DNA of 64,000 nt from Epilithonimonas zeae (GCF_900141765.1 NZ_FSRK01000002.1:248001-312000), one strand, 5' to 3'. Shown: positions 41,755 through 51,856, numbered from the stretch's first letter. Made by a program: numbers and translations. Notes: generated by a model not told the origin, from the letters alone.

Positions 41755-42330
41755 ATGAACATCATCATTTTTTATTTACTGATGGGAGCTTGGCTTTTTA
41801 GCGAGGTCTTTTATAAAAGCCAAATGTCATCCAATAATTCTGACCAAAAAGGGAAGGACAAATCTTCTCTCAGCTTGCTTTGGATTGTAATCATTTCATC
41901 AATATCGCTATCAATTTTTGTTGCTAACATTCATTTTGAAGATTTTAGTTTAATGATTACAACCCAAAATTGGATAATTTATCTTGGACTGATTGTCTTA
42001 TTTATCGGGATTTTGACAAGGTTTTTAATCATAAAATCTTTAGGCAAATATTTTACAGTAGATGTTACGATACGAGAAGGTCATCAAATAAAAAAAGATG
42101 GAATATATAGTGTTTTGAGACATCCTTCATATTCTGCTTCTTTGCTAACGTTTCTTGGTTTAGGTTTGTTTTTGAATAATTGGGTTGCATTATTTATAGC
42201 ATTTATTCCACCATTTTTAGCATTTTTGTATAGAATTAAAATTGAAGAAAAAGCTCTTATAGAACAATTCGGGCAAGATTATATAGATTATAAAAAACAG
42301 ACAAAAAAATTAATACCATTTATTTATTAA
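41755..42330 (+). CDS. Isoprenylcysteine carboxylmethyltransferase-like membrane protein
   Basis: A 191-residue integral membrane methyltransferase of the ICMT/phospholipid methyltransferase type. Several helices precede KSLGKYFTVDVTIREGHQIK, the typical LRHPSYSASLLTFLGLGLFL signature and the C-terminal KIEEKALIEQFGQDYIDYKK, which binds SAM. Bacterial members methylate small or lipid substrates of unknown identity. Its place between 2TM genes and the response regulator ties it to the signalling operon. Confidence 0.88.
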   Translation: MNIIIFYLLMGAWLFSEVFYKSQMSSNNSDQKGKDKSSLSLLWIVIISSISLSIFVANIHFEDFSLMITTQNWIIYLGLIVLFIGILTRFLIIKSLGKYFTVDVTIREGHQIKKDGIYSVLRHPSYSASLLTFLGLGLFLNNWVALFIAFIPPFLAFLYRIKIEEKALIEQFGQDYIDYKKQTKKLIPFIY

Positions 42331-42334
42331 ACCA

Positions 42335-43084
42335 ATGAAAATAAGAACGATAATCATCGAAGACGAAAAACCGGCTGTCAGAAGACTTGAAAAATTATTA
42401 GGTTTATTTTCTGATTTAGAGTTAGTTGCAAACCTCAATTCTGTGGAAGAATCGGTTGATTGGTTTCAGGAAAATGAACATCCGCAATTGATTTTTTCAG
42501 ACATCGTTTTAGGTGACGGATTATCGTTTGATATTTTTGATAAAGTCTCAACCAAAGCTTTTATCATTTATACAACGGCTTTTGACCAATACACATTGAA
42601 AGCTTTCAAACTCAATAGCATCGATTATCTTCTGAAACCAATTGAAGAAGAAGATTTGGCAAAAGCCATTGAGAAATTCAAATCGTTCTTGCCGGAACAA
42701 GGCGCTGTTAATTCACAGGAAATCAGGCAAATTGTTAAAAAAGAGCAGGCAACACTTTCCAGAATTTTGGTAAAAATCGGTTACAATCTGAAAGTCGTTT
42801 CCATCAATGAAGTCAGCTGTTTCTACAGCGAAAATAAAATTGTCTACCTCCAAACCAAAGAACGGACTTATCCAACAGATTTCACTTTGGACGAACTGGA
42901 AAATGTGTTGGATGAAACCAAATTTTTCCGTGTAAACAGACAATTCATCATCAGCTCAGATTACATCAAAAATATTCACACGTCGCCAAATTACAAAGTT
43001 GAATTGGAATTCCAACCCAATGAAGAAATCTCGGTCAGCAGAGAAAGAGTGAAGGATTTTAAAGATTGGCTGGCCGGAAATTAA
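42335..43084 (+). CDS. LytTR-family response regulator
   Basis: A 249-residue regulator. The receiver domain has IIIEDEKPAVRRLEKLLGLF, the phosphoacceptor Asp in LIFSDIVLGDG, the Thr in IIYTTAFDQYTLKAFKLNSI and the Lys in DYLLKPIEEED. The C-terminal LytTR DNA-binding domain runs from about residue 140 (RILVKIGYNLKVVSINEVSC, then YPTDFTLDELENVLDETKFF, RVNRQFIISSDYIKNI). It is paired with the LytS-like kinase. The direct repeat at 39456-39485 fits the binding preference of this domain, so autoregulation is likely. Confidence 0.93.
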   Translation: MKIRTIIIEDEKPAVRRLEKLLGLFSDLELVANLNSVEESVDWFQENEHPQLIFSDIVLGDGLSFDIFDKVSTKAFIIYTTAFDQYTLKAFKLNSIDYLLKPIEEEDLAKAIEKFKSFLPEQGAVNSQEIRQIVKKEQATLSRILVKIGYNLKVVSINEVSCFYSENKIVYLQTKERTYPTDFTLDELENVLDETKFFRVNRQFIISSDYIKNIHTSPNYKVELEFQPNEEISVSRERVKDFKDWLAGN

Positions 43085-43086
43085 AA

Positions 43087-43122
43087 AAACAGACTTTTCG
43101 GGAATTCCGTAAAGCCTGTTTT
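43087..43122. terminator. Terminator of the two-component operon
   Basis: AAAACAG ... CTGTTTT with internal CGG/CCG and CTTT/AAAG pairing gives a long imperfect stem between the convergent LytTR gene and mnmA. Confidence 0.6.
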
Positions 43123-43145
43123 CAATATTTAATTCTAATTACTTC

Positions 43146-44333
43146 TTAAGAAATCACGCCACTTCCAATCAATTCATCATCGATACACCACGAAGCAAAT
43201 TGTCCTTCTGCAATCGCAGACTGCGGATTTTCAAATTCCATATAGAATCCATTTTCGAATTGATAAATCGTTGCTTTCTCCAAAGTTTGTCGGTAGCGGA
43301 TTCTCGCCATAACCTCCATAGATTCTCCGTTTTTCAACCTCAAATCTTCACGAACCCAATGAACTTCAGAATTATCAATTTTCAAAGCGCTTCTGAAAAG
43401 TCCCGGAAAATTTCTTCCTTCGCCCACGAAAATAATGTTGTTTTCCATTTCTCTGGAGATAATGAAACAACTTTCTTTGTGTCCACCAATTCCTAAACCT
43501 TTACTTTGTCCGATGGTGAAAAACTGTGCACCTTGATGCTTGCCAATCACTTTTCCGTCTTCTTTTTTATAATTGATTTTCGCTGACAGATAGTCCAGCT
43601 CTTCTAATTTTGAAGAAAAAGTTGGAGTTTCTTTATGGAATTCAGCAAAATCATTGAAAATTTCTACAATTTCACCTTCTTTCGGAACCAATTGTTGCTG
43701 AAGAAAAGTCGGTAAACTCACTTTCCCAATGAAACAAAGTCCTTGAGAATCTTTTTTGTCAGCGGTTACCAAACCTTGTTCTTTCGCAATTTCACGAACT
43801 TCTGGTTTTGTTAATTCTCCGATCGGGAACAACGCTTTCGACAATTGGTCTTGACTCAATTGACATAGGAAATAACTTTGGTCTTTGTTATTATCTTTTC
43901 CAGCCAAAAGATGAAAAATCTCTTTTCCATTTTCATCAATTGTTGAATGAACTCGTGCATAATGTCCGGTTGCAACTTTCTCAGCACCAAGCGATAAAGC
44001 CGTTTTCATAAACACATCGAATTTCACTTCGCGATTACAAAGAACATCGGGATTTGGTGTTCTGCCTTTTTGATATTCGTCAAACATATAATCCACAATT
44101 CGCTCCTTGTAGAGCTCGCTCATATCGATGACCTGATAAGGAATTCCTAATTTTTGTGCGACAAGAAGCGCATCATTACTGTCTTCTATCCAAGGACACT
44201 CGTCCTCCAAAGTTACCGACGCATCATTCCAGTTGCGCATAAAAAGTCCGATAACCTCGTGACCCTGCTGTTGCAAAAGATAAGCAGTCACGCTAGAATC
44301 TACGCCTCCGGAGAGGCCAACTACTATTTTCAT
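43146..44333 (-). CDS. mnmA: tRNA 2-thiouridine(34) synthase
   Basis: A 395-residue enzyme that thiolates U34 of Glu, Gln and Lys tRNAs. The PP-loop is [18 protein letters not shown], the catalytic Cys pair is in [13 protein letters not shown] and [13 protein letters not shown], and the tRNA-binding and beta-barrel C-terminus is intact, ending [10 protein letters not shown]. The chain is slightly longer than in E. coli. It has its own promoter. Confidence 0.95.
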   Translation of the reverse strand: MKIVVGLSGGVDSSVTAYLLQQQGHEVIGLFMRNWNDASVTLEDECPWIEDSNDALLVAQKLGIPYQVIDMSELYKERIVDYMFDEYQKGRTPNPDVLCNREVKFDVFMKTALSLGAEKVATGHYARVHSTIDENGKEIFHLLAGKDNNKDQSYFLCQLSQDQLSKALFPIGELTKPEVREIAKEQGLVTADKKDSQGLCFIGKVSLPTFLQQQLVPKEGEIVEIFNDFAEFHKETPTFSSKLEELDYLSAKINYKKEDGKVIGKHQGAQFFTIGQSKGLGIGGHKESCFIISREMENNIIFVGEGRNFPGLFRSALKIDNSEVHWVREDLRLKNGESMEVMARIRYRQTLEKATIYQFENGFYMEFENPQSAIAEGQFASWCIDDELIGSGVIS

Positions 44334-44383
44334 TTAATTTCAATTTTACGAAACTCTTGACGGGAGTTCTTAGTTTGATTGCG

Positions 44384-44391
44384 CAAAAGTA
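44384..44391 (-). promoter_or_regulatory. -7 promoter element for mnmA
   Basis: The minus strand reads TACTTTTG, a full TAnnTTTG match 50 bases before the mnmA ATG. Confidence 0.45.
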
Positions 44392-44474
44392 CAACTAAAA
44401 TATTCGCTAAAAAACCATAATTTTAGACATTGAGAAAATCGATAGTGTGAAATAAGCGATAATAATTTTAATTT

Positions 44475-44563
44475 GGGCAACTATTCCGCCTTCCACTCCC
44501 GCTATTTTGCCATCGCTTTTCCAGCTACAAAAATGAGCTCCGTTCAAGTCGGGTTGCAAGCAA
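44475..44563. repeat. Intergenic palindromic repeat family 1, copy C
   Basis: GGGCAACTATTCCGCCTTCC, GCTATTTTGCC, AGCTTTTCCAGCTACAAAAA-like centre and TCAAGTCGGGTTGC. It has the same orientation as copy B. It lies in the divergent gap between mnmA and the outer-membrane gene. Confidence 0.6.
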
Positions 44564-44607
44564 TTCGGTTTTTCAAATTAGGTTGATAACATTAAAACTC
44601 AAATATT

Positions 44608-45132
44608 ATGAAAAAACATTTCACTTTATTATTGATGCTGATTAGCTTTTGGTCGTTCTCTCAAATTGCAATGAGTTCCGGAACTCAAACCAATCGTTGG
44701 ACTTTTGGTGGTGGCTTAGGCGTAGGATTCGGGAGTAATTCTTATTTTAATCTTCAGGTTTCTCCAAGGGTAGGTTACAAAATCACAGACCAATTGGAAG
44801 GTGGAATCATCGGAAATGTTTCCTGGCAAACTTCTGATTATTATAAATCAACAATGTTTGGCGTTGGCCCCTTTGCTAATTATTATTTTGCCCGTTCGTT
44901 TTTTGTTGGTGCCAATCTTCAACAATATTTTATTAACTCGAAAGAAAAATTCTCTGGTTATAAATACAATACAGATGAAACTGCGCTTTATATTGGTGGA
45001 GGCTATATGCAGAGTTTAGGAAATAATGCGTTTGCACAGTTTGGGATAATGTACAATGTGCTTTGGAAAGAGAGAAGCAGTATTTTCAGTAGTGGATTTA
45101 TTCCTAGTGTTGGATTTGTGGTAGGGCTATAG
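44608..45132 (+). CDS. Outer membrane beta-barrel protein
   Basis: A 174-residue protein with a signal peptide (HFTLLLMLISFWSFSQ) and an eight-strand-type small barrel: WTFGGGLGVGFGSNSYFNLQ, SPRVGYKITDQLEGGIIGNV, GVGPFANYYFARSFFVGANL, ALYIGGGYMQSLGNNAFAQF, and a last strand GFIPSVGFVVGL. It matches the OmpW/porin-family beta-barrel of Flavobacteriia. Role unknown; it stands alone and ends in a good terminator. Confidence 0.8.
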   Translation: MKKHFTLLLMLISFWSFSQIAMSSGTQTNRWTFGGGLGVGFGSNSYFNLQVSPRVGYKITDQLEGGIIGNVSWQTSDYYKSTMFGVGPFANYYFARSFFVGANLQQYFINSKEKFSGYKYNTDETALYIGGGYMQSLGNNAFAQFGIMYNVLWKERSSIFSSGFIPSVGFVVGL

Positions 45133-45135
45133 AAA

Positions 45136-45183
45136 AAGCCCTCTTTAGTATCACCATTTGTGTTTAGAAATATTAAGAGGGCT
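45136..45183. terminator. Terminator after the small barrel gene
   Basis: AGCCCTCTT and AAGAGGGCT pair perfectly around a 29-base loop. The long loop makes it less typical, but it lies directly after the stop and before the convergent Crp-like gene. Confidence 0.5.
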
Positions 45184-45237
45184 CTTATCTGAGATTGCAA
45201 ATGTAGAAGGAAAAAACGAAGAAAAAATTTACATTTG

Positions 45238-45822
45238 TTAATTTCCGCGTAAAATTCTTTTTTTTATTCTACTTAATGAGACAGGAGTGATTCCCAGAAG
45301 GGATGCTACATATTTTGATGGTACTTTTTTCAAAACTTCGGCATTTTCTTCCAGATGTTTTTGATAACGCTCTTCAGGATTCAGTAAAACAAAATCCTCA
45401 ATATTATTTAGTAATATTCCAATCATCATAAGAAACATATTTCCACGCAAATTATTAAGTGAAATGCTTTTCTGAGCGCCTTTGTCTATGGCATCATAAG
45501 TCAATTCGAAAACCTCTGTTTCTCCCACAGATTGATAATAAAATCTTGAAGGACGTTTAAAAATAATCCCGCCATAGTTACCGACAAAGCTTTTTTTATT
45601 ATGAAAAAGCATTGTTTTCTCTGTACCATTTTCCAAAAGATGATAGACTCGGATAATACCACTTTTAATGAAATAAACTTTGGTATTGTTGTCGCCAGGA
45701 GAAATAAAAATCTCGCCCGACTTGTACTTTTTAAAATCTATTGATGGCAATAGTAATTCTAAATCCTCTGGAGTAAGTCCGGGAATATTTCTTAATAAAT
45801 AATCTTTTAATTCCTTTGTCAT
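45238..45822 (-). CDS. Crp/Fnr-family transcriptional regulator
   Basis: A 194-residue regulator. The cyclic-nucleotide-binding-like barrel spans residues 20-120 (FKKYKSGEIFISPGDNNTKV, FIKSGIIRVYHLLENGTEKT), followed by a dimer helix and a C-terminal HTH (YVASLLGITPVSLSRIKKRI). The recognition helix is short and the wing nearly absent, as is common in Bacteroidota Crp proteins. Effector and targets are unknown. It is next to clpC but separated by that gene's terminator. Confidence 0.85.
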   Translation of the reverse strand: MTKELKDYLLRNIPGLTPEDLELLLPSIDFKKYKSGEIFISPGDNNTKVYFIKSGIIRVYHLLENGTEKTMLFHNKKSFVGNYGGIIFKRPSRFYYQSVGETEVFELTYDAIDKGAQKSISLNNLRGNMFLMMIGILLNNIEDFVLLNPEERYQKHLEENAEVLKKVPSKYVASLLGITPVSLSRIKKRILRGN

Positions 45823-45835
45823 ATTGATATAAAAA

Positions 45836-45860
45836 GACCACCTAAAATATTTAGGTGGTC
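45836..45860 (-). terminator. Terminator of clpC
   Basis: GACCACCTA and TAGGTGGTC form a perfect stem. On the minus strand it is followed by TTTTT. Confidence 0.75.
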
Positions 45861-45874
45861 AACTTATTTTAATT

Positions 45875-48409
45875 TTAGTCTTTAATACTTTCTTTAGTAT
45901 TTTTCTCTTTCTGAGTTTTTCCTTCCAGCCCGTCTTTAGCTTCGTTGACTTTCAGAATAACCGTTTCTCCTTCACTGAATTGCTTATTAACAAGCATTTC
46001 TGCCAAAAGGTCTTCGATGTATTTTTGGATAGCACGTTTAAGCGGTCTTGCTCCAAAATCTTTGTCCCAACCTTTTTCTGAGATGAAATCTTTGGCTTCC
46101 TCTGTCAACTCTACTTTGTAGCCCAATTTTTCAAGTCTGCTGTAAAGTTTTCCAAGCTCGAGGTCGATGATTTTCTTGATATCTTTTTGCTCCAAAGAGT
46201 TAAAGATAACGATGTCATCAATTCTGTTAAGGAATTCCGGCGCAAACGCTTTCTTCAAAGCACTTTCGATAGTAGACCTAGCTCTTGCATCAGAATTGGT
46301 TTTCTTCGCATTAGTCCCGAATCCAACGCCATCACCAAAATCTTTGATATCTCTTGTTCCGATATTGGAAGTCAGGATGATAATTGTATTTCTGAAATCG
46401 ATTTTTCTTCCTAGAGAATCGGTTACGAAACCTTCATCCAAAATCTGCAACAAAATATTGAAAACATCTGGATGTGCTTTCTCGATTTCGTCAAGAAGTA
46501 CAACTGCGTAAGGCTTTCTTCTAACCGCTTCCGTCAATTGTCCACCTTCTTCATAACCTACGTATCCTGGAGGCGCTCCAACCAATCTGGAAACCGCAAA
46601 TTTCTCCATGTACTCACTCATATCGATTCTTACCAAAGCTTCATCGGAATCAAATAATTCTCGAGCCATAACTTTAGCCAATTCGGTTTTACCAACACCA
46701 GTGGTTCCAAGGAAAATGAACGTTCCAATTGGTCTGTTCGGGTCTTTCAATCCGGCTCTGTTTCTCTGGATAGCTTTCACTACTTTTTTCACAGCGTCTT
46801 CCTGACCGATAACTTTTCCATTAAGTTTATCATCCATCTGAGCTAGTTTATCCAACTCATTTTTGCCAACTTTGGTTACTGGAACACCACTCATCATAGA
46901 AACAACTTCTGCAACACTCTCTTCAGAAACTTCTTCTTTTTTCTCCTTGACATCTTTGTCCCATTGTTCTTGGGCAAGATTCAATTCGATTTGAAGTCTT
47001 TCCTCTTCGTCTTTCAGTTTTCTAGCTTCAAGATAATCCTGAGCTTTCACAGCTTTTTGTTTCAATTCCTTTACTTCTTCGATACGAGCTTCGTGGTCGA
47101 TGATTTCTGTAGGAACTTTCATATTCTTGATATAAACTCTAGACCCGGCCTCGTCCATCGCATCGATTGCTTTGTCCGGTAAGAATCTGTCTGTTATATA
47201 TCTTGCTGTCAAATTAACACAAGCATTGATGGCTTCATCAGAATAATGAACATTATGATGGTCTTCGTACTTATCTTTGATTTGATGAAGGATTTGAATC
47301 GTTTCTTCAATAGAAGTTGGTTCAACCATTACTTTTTGGAAACGACGCTCCAAAGCTCCATCTTTCTCAATGTACTGTCTGTATTCGTCAAGAGTTGTAG
47401 CACCGATGCATTGGATTTCTCCCCTTGCCAAAGCAGGTTTGAACATATTGGATGCATCTAAACTTCCTGTAGAGCTTCCCGCACCTACAATCGTATGCAA
47501 CTCATCAATGAAAAGAATGACATCTCTGTTTTTCTCCAATTCTGTCATTATCGCTTTCATTCTCTCTTCGAATTGTCCACGATATTTGGTTCCTGCAACA
47601 AGACTTGCAAGGTCAAGTGTAATCACTCTTTTGCCATAAAGAACTCTGGAAACTTTTTTCTGCTGAATTCTCAAAGCCAGACCTTCCGCAATGGCAGATT
47701 TACCAACACCGGGCTCACCAATCAAAAGTGGATTGTTTTTCTTTCTTCTTGATAGAATCTGAGAAACTCTTTCAATTTCTTTTTCACGACCAATAACTGG
47801 ATCCAATTTTCCATCTCTTGCAAGAGATGTCAAATCACGGCCAAAGTTGTCCAAAGTTGGAGTCTTACTTTTCTGGCCACCAAGATTCCCGGAAGGTTTC
47901 TTCATCTGGCTATAAGGTTCATCCTTCTCATCGTCATCATCGTAAGCACTGTTTTGTGGCAATTGATCGGTGTTTTTCAACATCGTTCTATAAGCCTTTT
48001 GAACAGCATCATAATCGATATCATAAGCCTGAAGAATGCTGGATGTCGGGTCTTCCTGCTTGTACAATATTCCTAACAAAAGATGTACAGTATTGATATC
48101 TGCAGATTGATATTGACGACATTCTAATTCTGACCTTTTCACAGCCTGGTCTGCCATTTTTGTAAAAGAAATGCTTCCCATATTAGCAGTGAAAGGATTA
48201 CTGTTCACAGCACTTAGGGTTTCTATTTTTCGTTTTATCTGAGTGAGGTCTGCGCTAAGACTTTCAAGAATCTCTTTCGCAGAATTTTCAGTTTTGATAA
48301 TTCCTAAAAGGAAATGTTCAGTATTCAGAAACTCACTCTGCAAACGCCTTGCTTCATTTTTGCTTTGCTTGAACACGCGGTTCAAACCGTCTGAAAATTT
48401 ATAATCCAT
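45875..48409 (-). CDS. clpC: ATP-dependent Clp protease ATP-binding subunit ClpC
   Basis: An 844-residue AAA+ unfoldase. Two Clp_N repeats occupy about residues 1-145. The first ATPase domain has Walker [14 protein letters not shown] and Walker [16 protein letters not shown]; the second has [30 protein letters not shown] and [15 protein letters not shown]-like coiled linker ([20 protein letters not shown]) sits between, as in ClpC. An unusual acidic stretch ([13 protein letters not shown]) joins the N-domain. It feeds substrates to ClpP for degradation. No CtsR or McsAB genes are adjacent. Confidence 0.95.
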   Translation of the reverse strand: MDYKFSDGLNRVFKQSKNEARRLQSEFLNTEHFLLGIIKTENSAKEILESLSADLTQIKRKIETLSAVNSNPFTANMGSISFTKMADQAVKRSELECRQYQSADINTVHLLLGILYKQEDPTSSILQAYDIDYDAVQKAYRTMLKNTDQLPQNSAYDDDDEKDEPYSQMKKPSGNLGGQKSKTPTLDNFGRDLTSLARDGKLDPVIGREKEIERVSQILSRRKKNNPLLIGEPGVGKSAIAEGLALRIQQKKVSRVLYGKRVITLDLASLVAGTKYRGQFEERMKAIMTELEKNRDVILFIDELHTIVGAGSSTGSLDASNMFKPALARGEIQCIGATTLDEYRQYIEKDGALERRFQKVMVEPTSIEETIQILHQIKDKYEDHHNVHYSDEAINACVNLTARYITDRFLPDKAIDAMDEAGSRVYIKNMKVPTEIIDHEARIEEVKELKQKAVKAQDYLEARKLKDEEERLQIELNLAQEQWDKDVKEKKEEVSEESVAEVVSMMSGVPVTKVGKNELDKLAQMDDKLNGKVIGQEDAVKKVVKAIQRNRAGLKDPNRPIGTFIFLGTTGVGKTELAKVMARELFDSDEALVRIDMSEYMEKFAVSRLVGAPPGYVGYEEGGQLTEAVRRKPYAVVLLDEIEKAHPDVFNILLQILDEGFVTDSLGRKIDFRNTIIILTSNIGTRDIKDFGDGVGFGTNAKKTNSDARARSTIESALKKAFAPEFLNRIDDIVIFNSLEQKDIKKIIDLELGKLYSRLEKLGYKVELTEEAKDFISEKGWDKDFGARPLKRAIQKYIEDLLAEMLVNKQFSEGETVILKVNEAKDGLEGKTQKEKNTKESIKD

Positions 48410-48553
48410 AATTAAAATTATACACTAAGTTATGTTTTTTATAATCAATCCTACAATAAATATTTGTAAAATTTAAATATTTGGTTGCAAATAGATTGCC
48501 ATTAGAAAAAAATGGACTTTATGACCTGATTTTTTTATCATTGCAAAATTGAT

Positions 48554-48561
48554 TAGGTTTG
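48554..48561 (+). promoter_or_regulatory. -7 promoter element for the small membrane protein
   Basis: TAGGTTTG matches TAnnTTTG, 20 bases before the ATG. Confidence 0.45.
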
Positions 48562-48581
48562 TGATACTCAAAAATTAGCCC

Positions 48582-48797
48582 ATGGAAAACTGGTCAGAAT
48601 ATGTTGGATATTTGGCTTCTGCTTTTATAGTTGGAGGCTTTTTGCTAAAGAATATTACTGCCATCAGAACGATTAATTTGTTAGGATGTATTTGCTTTGT
48701 GATTTATGGTATTTTTAGCGGAATGCTTTGGCCAGTGATTATTCCGAACGGAATTCTCGCTTTTGTCCAGATTTATTATATTTTAAAAAAAGACTAA
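48582..48797 (+). CDS. Small membrane protein, YgjV/SWEET-like
   Basis: A 71-residue protein with three hydrophobic helices: VGYLASAFIVGGFLLKNITA, TINLLGCICFVIYGIFSGML and WPVIIPNGILAFVQIYYILK. The pattern of a three-helix repeat with a Pro/Asn-rich turn is that of bacterial YgjV or semiSWEET-like proteins. It is one base upstream of the glycosyltransferase gene and likely co-translated with it. Function unknown. Confidence 0.75.
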   Translation: MENWSEYVGYLASAFIVGGFLLKNITAIRTINLLGCICFVIYGIFSGMLWPVIIPNGILAFVQIYYILKKD

Positions 48798-48798
48798 T

Positions 48799-49905
48799 AT
48801 GAAAGTCATTGTAAGTGTTTTTAATAACCTTTACACAGACCAGCGTGTAGAAAAATTCTGTAAAACACTTTATGATAATGGTTATCAGCCTATTTTAATT
48901 GGCAATAACTGGATGGGAAAGCCCGAAATGGAAAGACCCTATCCGTTTTTCAGGATTGATTTGAAGTCCAAAAAGTTGAGATTTGCCTACATAGAATTTC
49001 AGCAAAAGCTCTACAAAGAAATCAAAAAACATGCTGACAATAAGACCATTTTATTAGCCAATGACTTGGAAACAATAATGCCAAATTATCTGCTTTCTAA
49101 AAAATTGAGAATCCCAATAGTTTTTGACAGTCACGAGATTTTCACAGAAATGCCAACAATCCAAGGGCGCTGGGTAAAAAATGTGTGGAAAAAAATCGAA
49201 AGCACTTTTGTTCCGAAAATCAAGAAAATGATTGCTGCAAGTGATTCCTACGCCAATTGGTTTGCGAAAGAATATAAAATCAATAAACCGATCGTTATCA
49301 ATAATCTTCCAAGAAAAATTGAATTTAAAGGTACGACTGAAAATTCAAAAAAAATCATTCTTTATCAAGGTTGGTTGAATTACTCCCGAGGAATTGATAA
49401 AGCCATTATTGCAATGCAATCAATTGAAAATGCGGAGCTTTGGGTTGCCGGCGGAGGGCCAATGGAGACTGAATTTAAACAAATTGCTATTCAGGCTAAT
49501 GTTTTAGATAAAGTCAAATTTCTTGGGAAATTATCTCCGGATGATCTTAGGAAATTGACACCGAAAGCTGATGTTGGAATCAGTATTGAGGAAAATAATG
49601 GATTGAGTTATTACTATTCTTTACCAAACAAAATCTCGGATTATATCCAATCGAGAATTCCTGTTGTTGTATCAGATTTTCCGGAAATGAAGAATATTGT
49701 GAACACTTTTGGTGTGGGAGAAATTATTGAAAATCATTCTCCTGAACATCTTGCAGAAAAACTAAAAATTGTTCTGGAAAAAGGAAAAGCCGCTTATCTT
49801 CACAACCTAAATGTAGCTGCAGATGAACTTTGCTGGGAAAATGAGGAAGGTAAAATCCTCAAAATATTCTCTGACTGTAAAAAAGAATTAGAACACAGCC
49901 ATTAA
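48799..49905 (+). CDS. Glycosyltransferase (GT4-like)
   Basis: A 368-residue GT-B enzyme. MKVIVSVFNNLYTDQRVEKF begins the N-terminal domain, FDSHEIFTEMPTIQGRWVKN is in the acceptor side, and the donor side includes IILYQGWLNYSRGIDKAIIA, KVKFLGKLSPDDLRKLTPKA and ADVGISIEENNGLSYYYSLP. The EX7E-type catalytic pattern is not strict. It probably adds a sugar to a surface polysaccharide or lipid. Confidence 0.85.
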   Translation: MKVIVSVFNNLYTDQRVEKFCKTLYDNGYQPILIGNNWMGKPEMERPYPFFRIDLKSKKLRFAYIEFQQKLYKEIKKHADNKTILLANDLETIMPNYLLSKKLRIPIVFDSHEIFTEMPTIQGRWVKNVWKKIESTFVPKIKKMIAASDSYANWFAKEYKINKPIVINNLPRKIEFKGTTENSKKIILYQGWLNYSRGIDKAIIAMQSIENAELWVAGGGPMETEFKQIAIQANVLDKVKFLGKLSPDDLRKLTPKADVGISIEENNGLSYYYSLPNKISDYIQSRIPVVVSDFPEMKNIVNTFGVGEIIENHSPEHLAEKLKIVLEKGKAAYLHNLNVAADELCWENEEGKILKIFSDCKKELEHSH

Positions 49906-49967
49906 CCTTCTGCCTTTTCTGTCATCTAAAGATTGTATGATTTTTGATGATTAATCTTTCTAAAATA

Positions 49968-50489
49968 ATGAATATGAGAGCTTTTATATTAATGATAAGT
50001 TTTGCGATGATGACAATGAGCTGCGGAAGTCAAATATATCTTGACCCGGTAACATTGAACTCTGCAATACAAAATAAAGAATTCGATTTCAACGCAACGA
50101 AGGCATTTCCAACAAATTATGATGTCATTAATGTTTTGAATTCGATGCCAGGTTCAACAGGGACTCGAATTTTGAACCTTGACCCAGGCTACGGTTTTAA
50201 CCTGAAAAAAGATTTGTTCAGTGTTTATCTGCCTTACTTTGGAAGAGCTTTTACGGCTAATCCCGGCGATGCAAACAACGGCGGGTTAAGATTCGAATCT
50301 AAGGAGTTTACGGTAAAACAATCTGCTACTAAAAAAGGAAATACACTTTTGGTCATTACACCAAGAGATGCAAAAGAGAATTATGTTTTCAATTTGGAAA
50401 TCTTCAAAAACGGAAGTGGATTTTTATCAATTCGATCTGATAATAGGCAGCCAATCAGTTTTGACGGAAATATTTCGGCTCCAAAATAA
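49968..50489 (+). CDS. DUF4251 lipoprotein
   Basis: About 173 residues. Signal and lipobox are FILMISFAMMTMSC (Cys near residue 19). The body, ILNLDPGYGFNLKKDLFSVY, LPYFGRAFTANPGD, LRFESKEFTVKQSATKKGNT and IFKNGSGFLSIRSDNRQPIS, matches DUF4251, a beta-rich periplasmic family of unknown function. An upstream TTG/ATG pair would add up to eight residues; the ATG at 49968 places the hydrophobic run best. It ends one base before the convergent meaB stop. Confidence 0.83.
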   Translation: MNMRAFILMISFAMMTMSCGSQIYLDPVTLNSAIQNKEFDFNATKAFPTNYDVINVLNSMPGSTGTRILNLDPGYGFNLKKDLFSVYLPYFGRAFTANPGDANNGGLRFESKEFTVKQSATKKGNTLLVITPRDAKENYVFNLEIFKNGSGFLSIRSDNRQPISFDGNISAPK

Positions 50490-51476
50490 TTAATTCCCCA
50501 ATAATTTTTTAACAAAATCACTGGCTTCGGAACTTGGATTAGACAACAGTTCTGAAGCATTTTTTTTATGTTCTTGGAAAGAATTTTCTAATGAGTGGTC
50601 GTTTTTAGCTTTCTCAAGAATATATTCTCGTACCCAAAATTCAAATCGTTTCTGAGCCTGATTTTTTCTGGTTTCGAGGAAAGTTCCATTCTTCGTTTTC
50701 AAAGAAATATAGTCCTCGATTTTATCAAAAACTTCCTCCAATCCGGTTTTTTCCAAAGCAGATCCAAAGAGCACTGGGATTTTCCAGTTTTTTTCTTTTG
50801 GTGTTATGAATTGCAATGCTCTTGTCAATTCCGTTTTCGTCATTTTAGCTTTAGATAGATTTTCGTCATTGACTTTATTAATGAAAATCAAATCCGCCAT
50901 CTCCATTATTCCACGTTTGATTCCTTGTAATTCGTCGCCAGTTCCGATGACTTTCAGAAAAAGAAAAACATCCGTAATATCATTTACCAAAGTTTCACTT
51001 TGACCAACGCCAACCGTTTCAATCAAAATATAATCAAAACCTGCCGCTTCACAGATCAAAAGACTTTCAAAGGTCGTATTCGCAATTCCACCTAAAAATC
51101 CGGAACTCGGACTTGGCCGGATAAACGCATTCGGGTCTTTTGCCAGTTCTTCCATTCTGGTTTTGTCGCCAAGAATACTTCCTTTGTTGATAGAAGAACT
51201 TGGGTCAATCGCCAGAACAGCGACTTTTTTACCTTGCTCAATCGCGTATTTCCCAAAGCTTTCTATAAAGGTGGATTTTCCAGCGCCGGGAACACCTGTA
51301 ATTCCGATTCGGATAGAATTTCCGGTAAACGGTAAAATTTCTTTTAGTAATTGATCGGCAATTTCCCGATGTTCAGGTTTTTTACTTTCAACTATAGTAA
51401 TAGCTTTTCCCAAAATCCTTTTATCAGAAGATTTGATTCCGTCGATATAATCTTGTAAACTGATTGTTTTATTCAT
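50490..51476 (-). CDS. meaB: Methylmalonyl-CoA mutase-associated GTPase MeaB
   Basis: A 328-residue G3E-type GTPase that protects and reloads cobalamin-dependent methylmalonyl-CoA mutase. The P-loop is GITGVPGAGKSTFIES, then VAVLAIDPSSSINKGSILGD, IRPSPSSGFLGGIANTTFES, LIETVGVGQSETLV and LIFINKVNDENL. The mutase is encoded about 4 kb away on the same strand with rtcB and prfH between. Confidence 0.94.
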   Translation of the reverse strand: MNKTISLQDYIDGIKSSDKRILGKAITIVESKKPEHREIADQLLKEILPFTGNSIRIGITGVPGAGKSTFIESFGKYAIEQGKKVAVLAIDPSSSINKGSILGDKTRMEELAKDPNAFIRPSPSSGFLGGIANTTFESLLICEAAGFDYILIETVGVGQSETLVNDITDVFLFLKVIGTGDELQGIKRGIMEMADLIFINKVNDENLSKAKMTKTELTRALQFITPKEKNWKIPVLFGSALEKTGLEEVFDKIEDYISLKTKNGTFLETRKNQAQKRFEFWVREYILEKAKNDHSLENSFQEHKKNASELLSNPSSEASDFVKKLLGN

Positions 51477-51535
51477 TAGGAATTTGGAATTATTACAAAT
51501 TAGGATTTAGGTAATTTTCGGAATCTTATATTTTC

Positions 51536-51543
51536 TATTTTTG
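51536..51543 (+). promoter_or_regulatory. -7 promoter element for the cytochrome gene
   Basis: TATTTTTG matches TAnnTTTG, 21 bases before the chosen ATG and overlapping an upstream TTG codon, which argues against the longer start. Confidence 0.5.
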
Positions 51544-51564
51544 ATAAGAATAAAATCCAAAAAT

Positions 51565-51855
51565 ATGAAAAAAACGATATATGTCTTATGTTTTGTAGGC
51601 GCTATTATCTACTCGTGTACAACAAAAACAGTGGCGACCTCAACAGCTTCTATCAACACGAGCGAAGAATACGTAACTAAAGGAAAAACTGTATTTGATC
51701 AGCATTGCGGAAAATGCCACGGACTTCCGGAAGCTTCTGACCACACGCCGGAACAATGGAACAAGATCATCGCAAGAATGGCTCCGAAAGCAAAACTAAA
51801 TGCGGAAGAAACCAATTGGGTTTTAGCTTACGTAACGGTTAACGCGAAGAAGTAA
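51565..51855 (+). CDS. Small c-type cytochrome lipoprotein
   Basis: A 96-residue protein with a lipobox in FVGAIIYSC and one haem site CGKCH, in VFDQHCGKCHGLPEASDHTP. The distal Met is probably in KIIARMAPKAKL. A class I cytochrome c of this size usually carries electrons in the periplasm. Partner enzymes are not adjacent. The ATG at 51565 was preferred to the TTG eight codons upstream. Confidence 0.88.
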   Translation: MKKTIYVLCFVGAIIYSCTTKTVATSTASINTSEEYVTKGKTVFDQHCGKCHGLPEASDHTPEQWNKIIARMAPKAKLNAEETNWVLAYVTVNAKK

Positions 51856-51856
51856 A

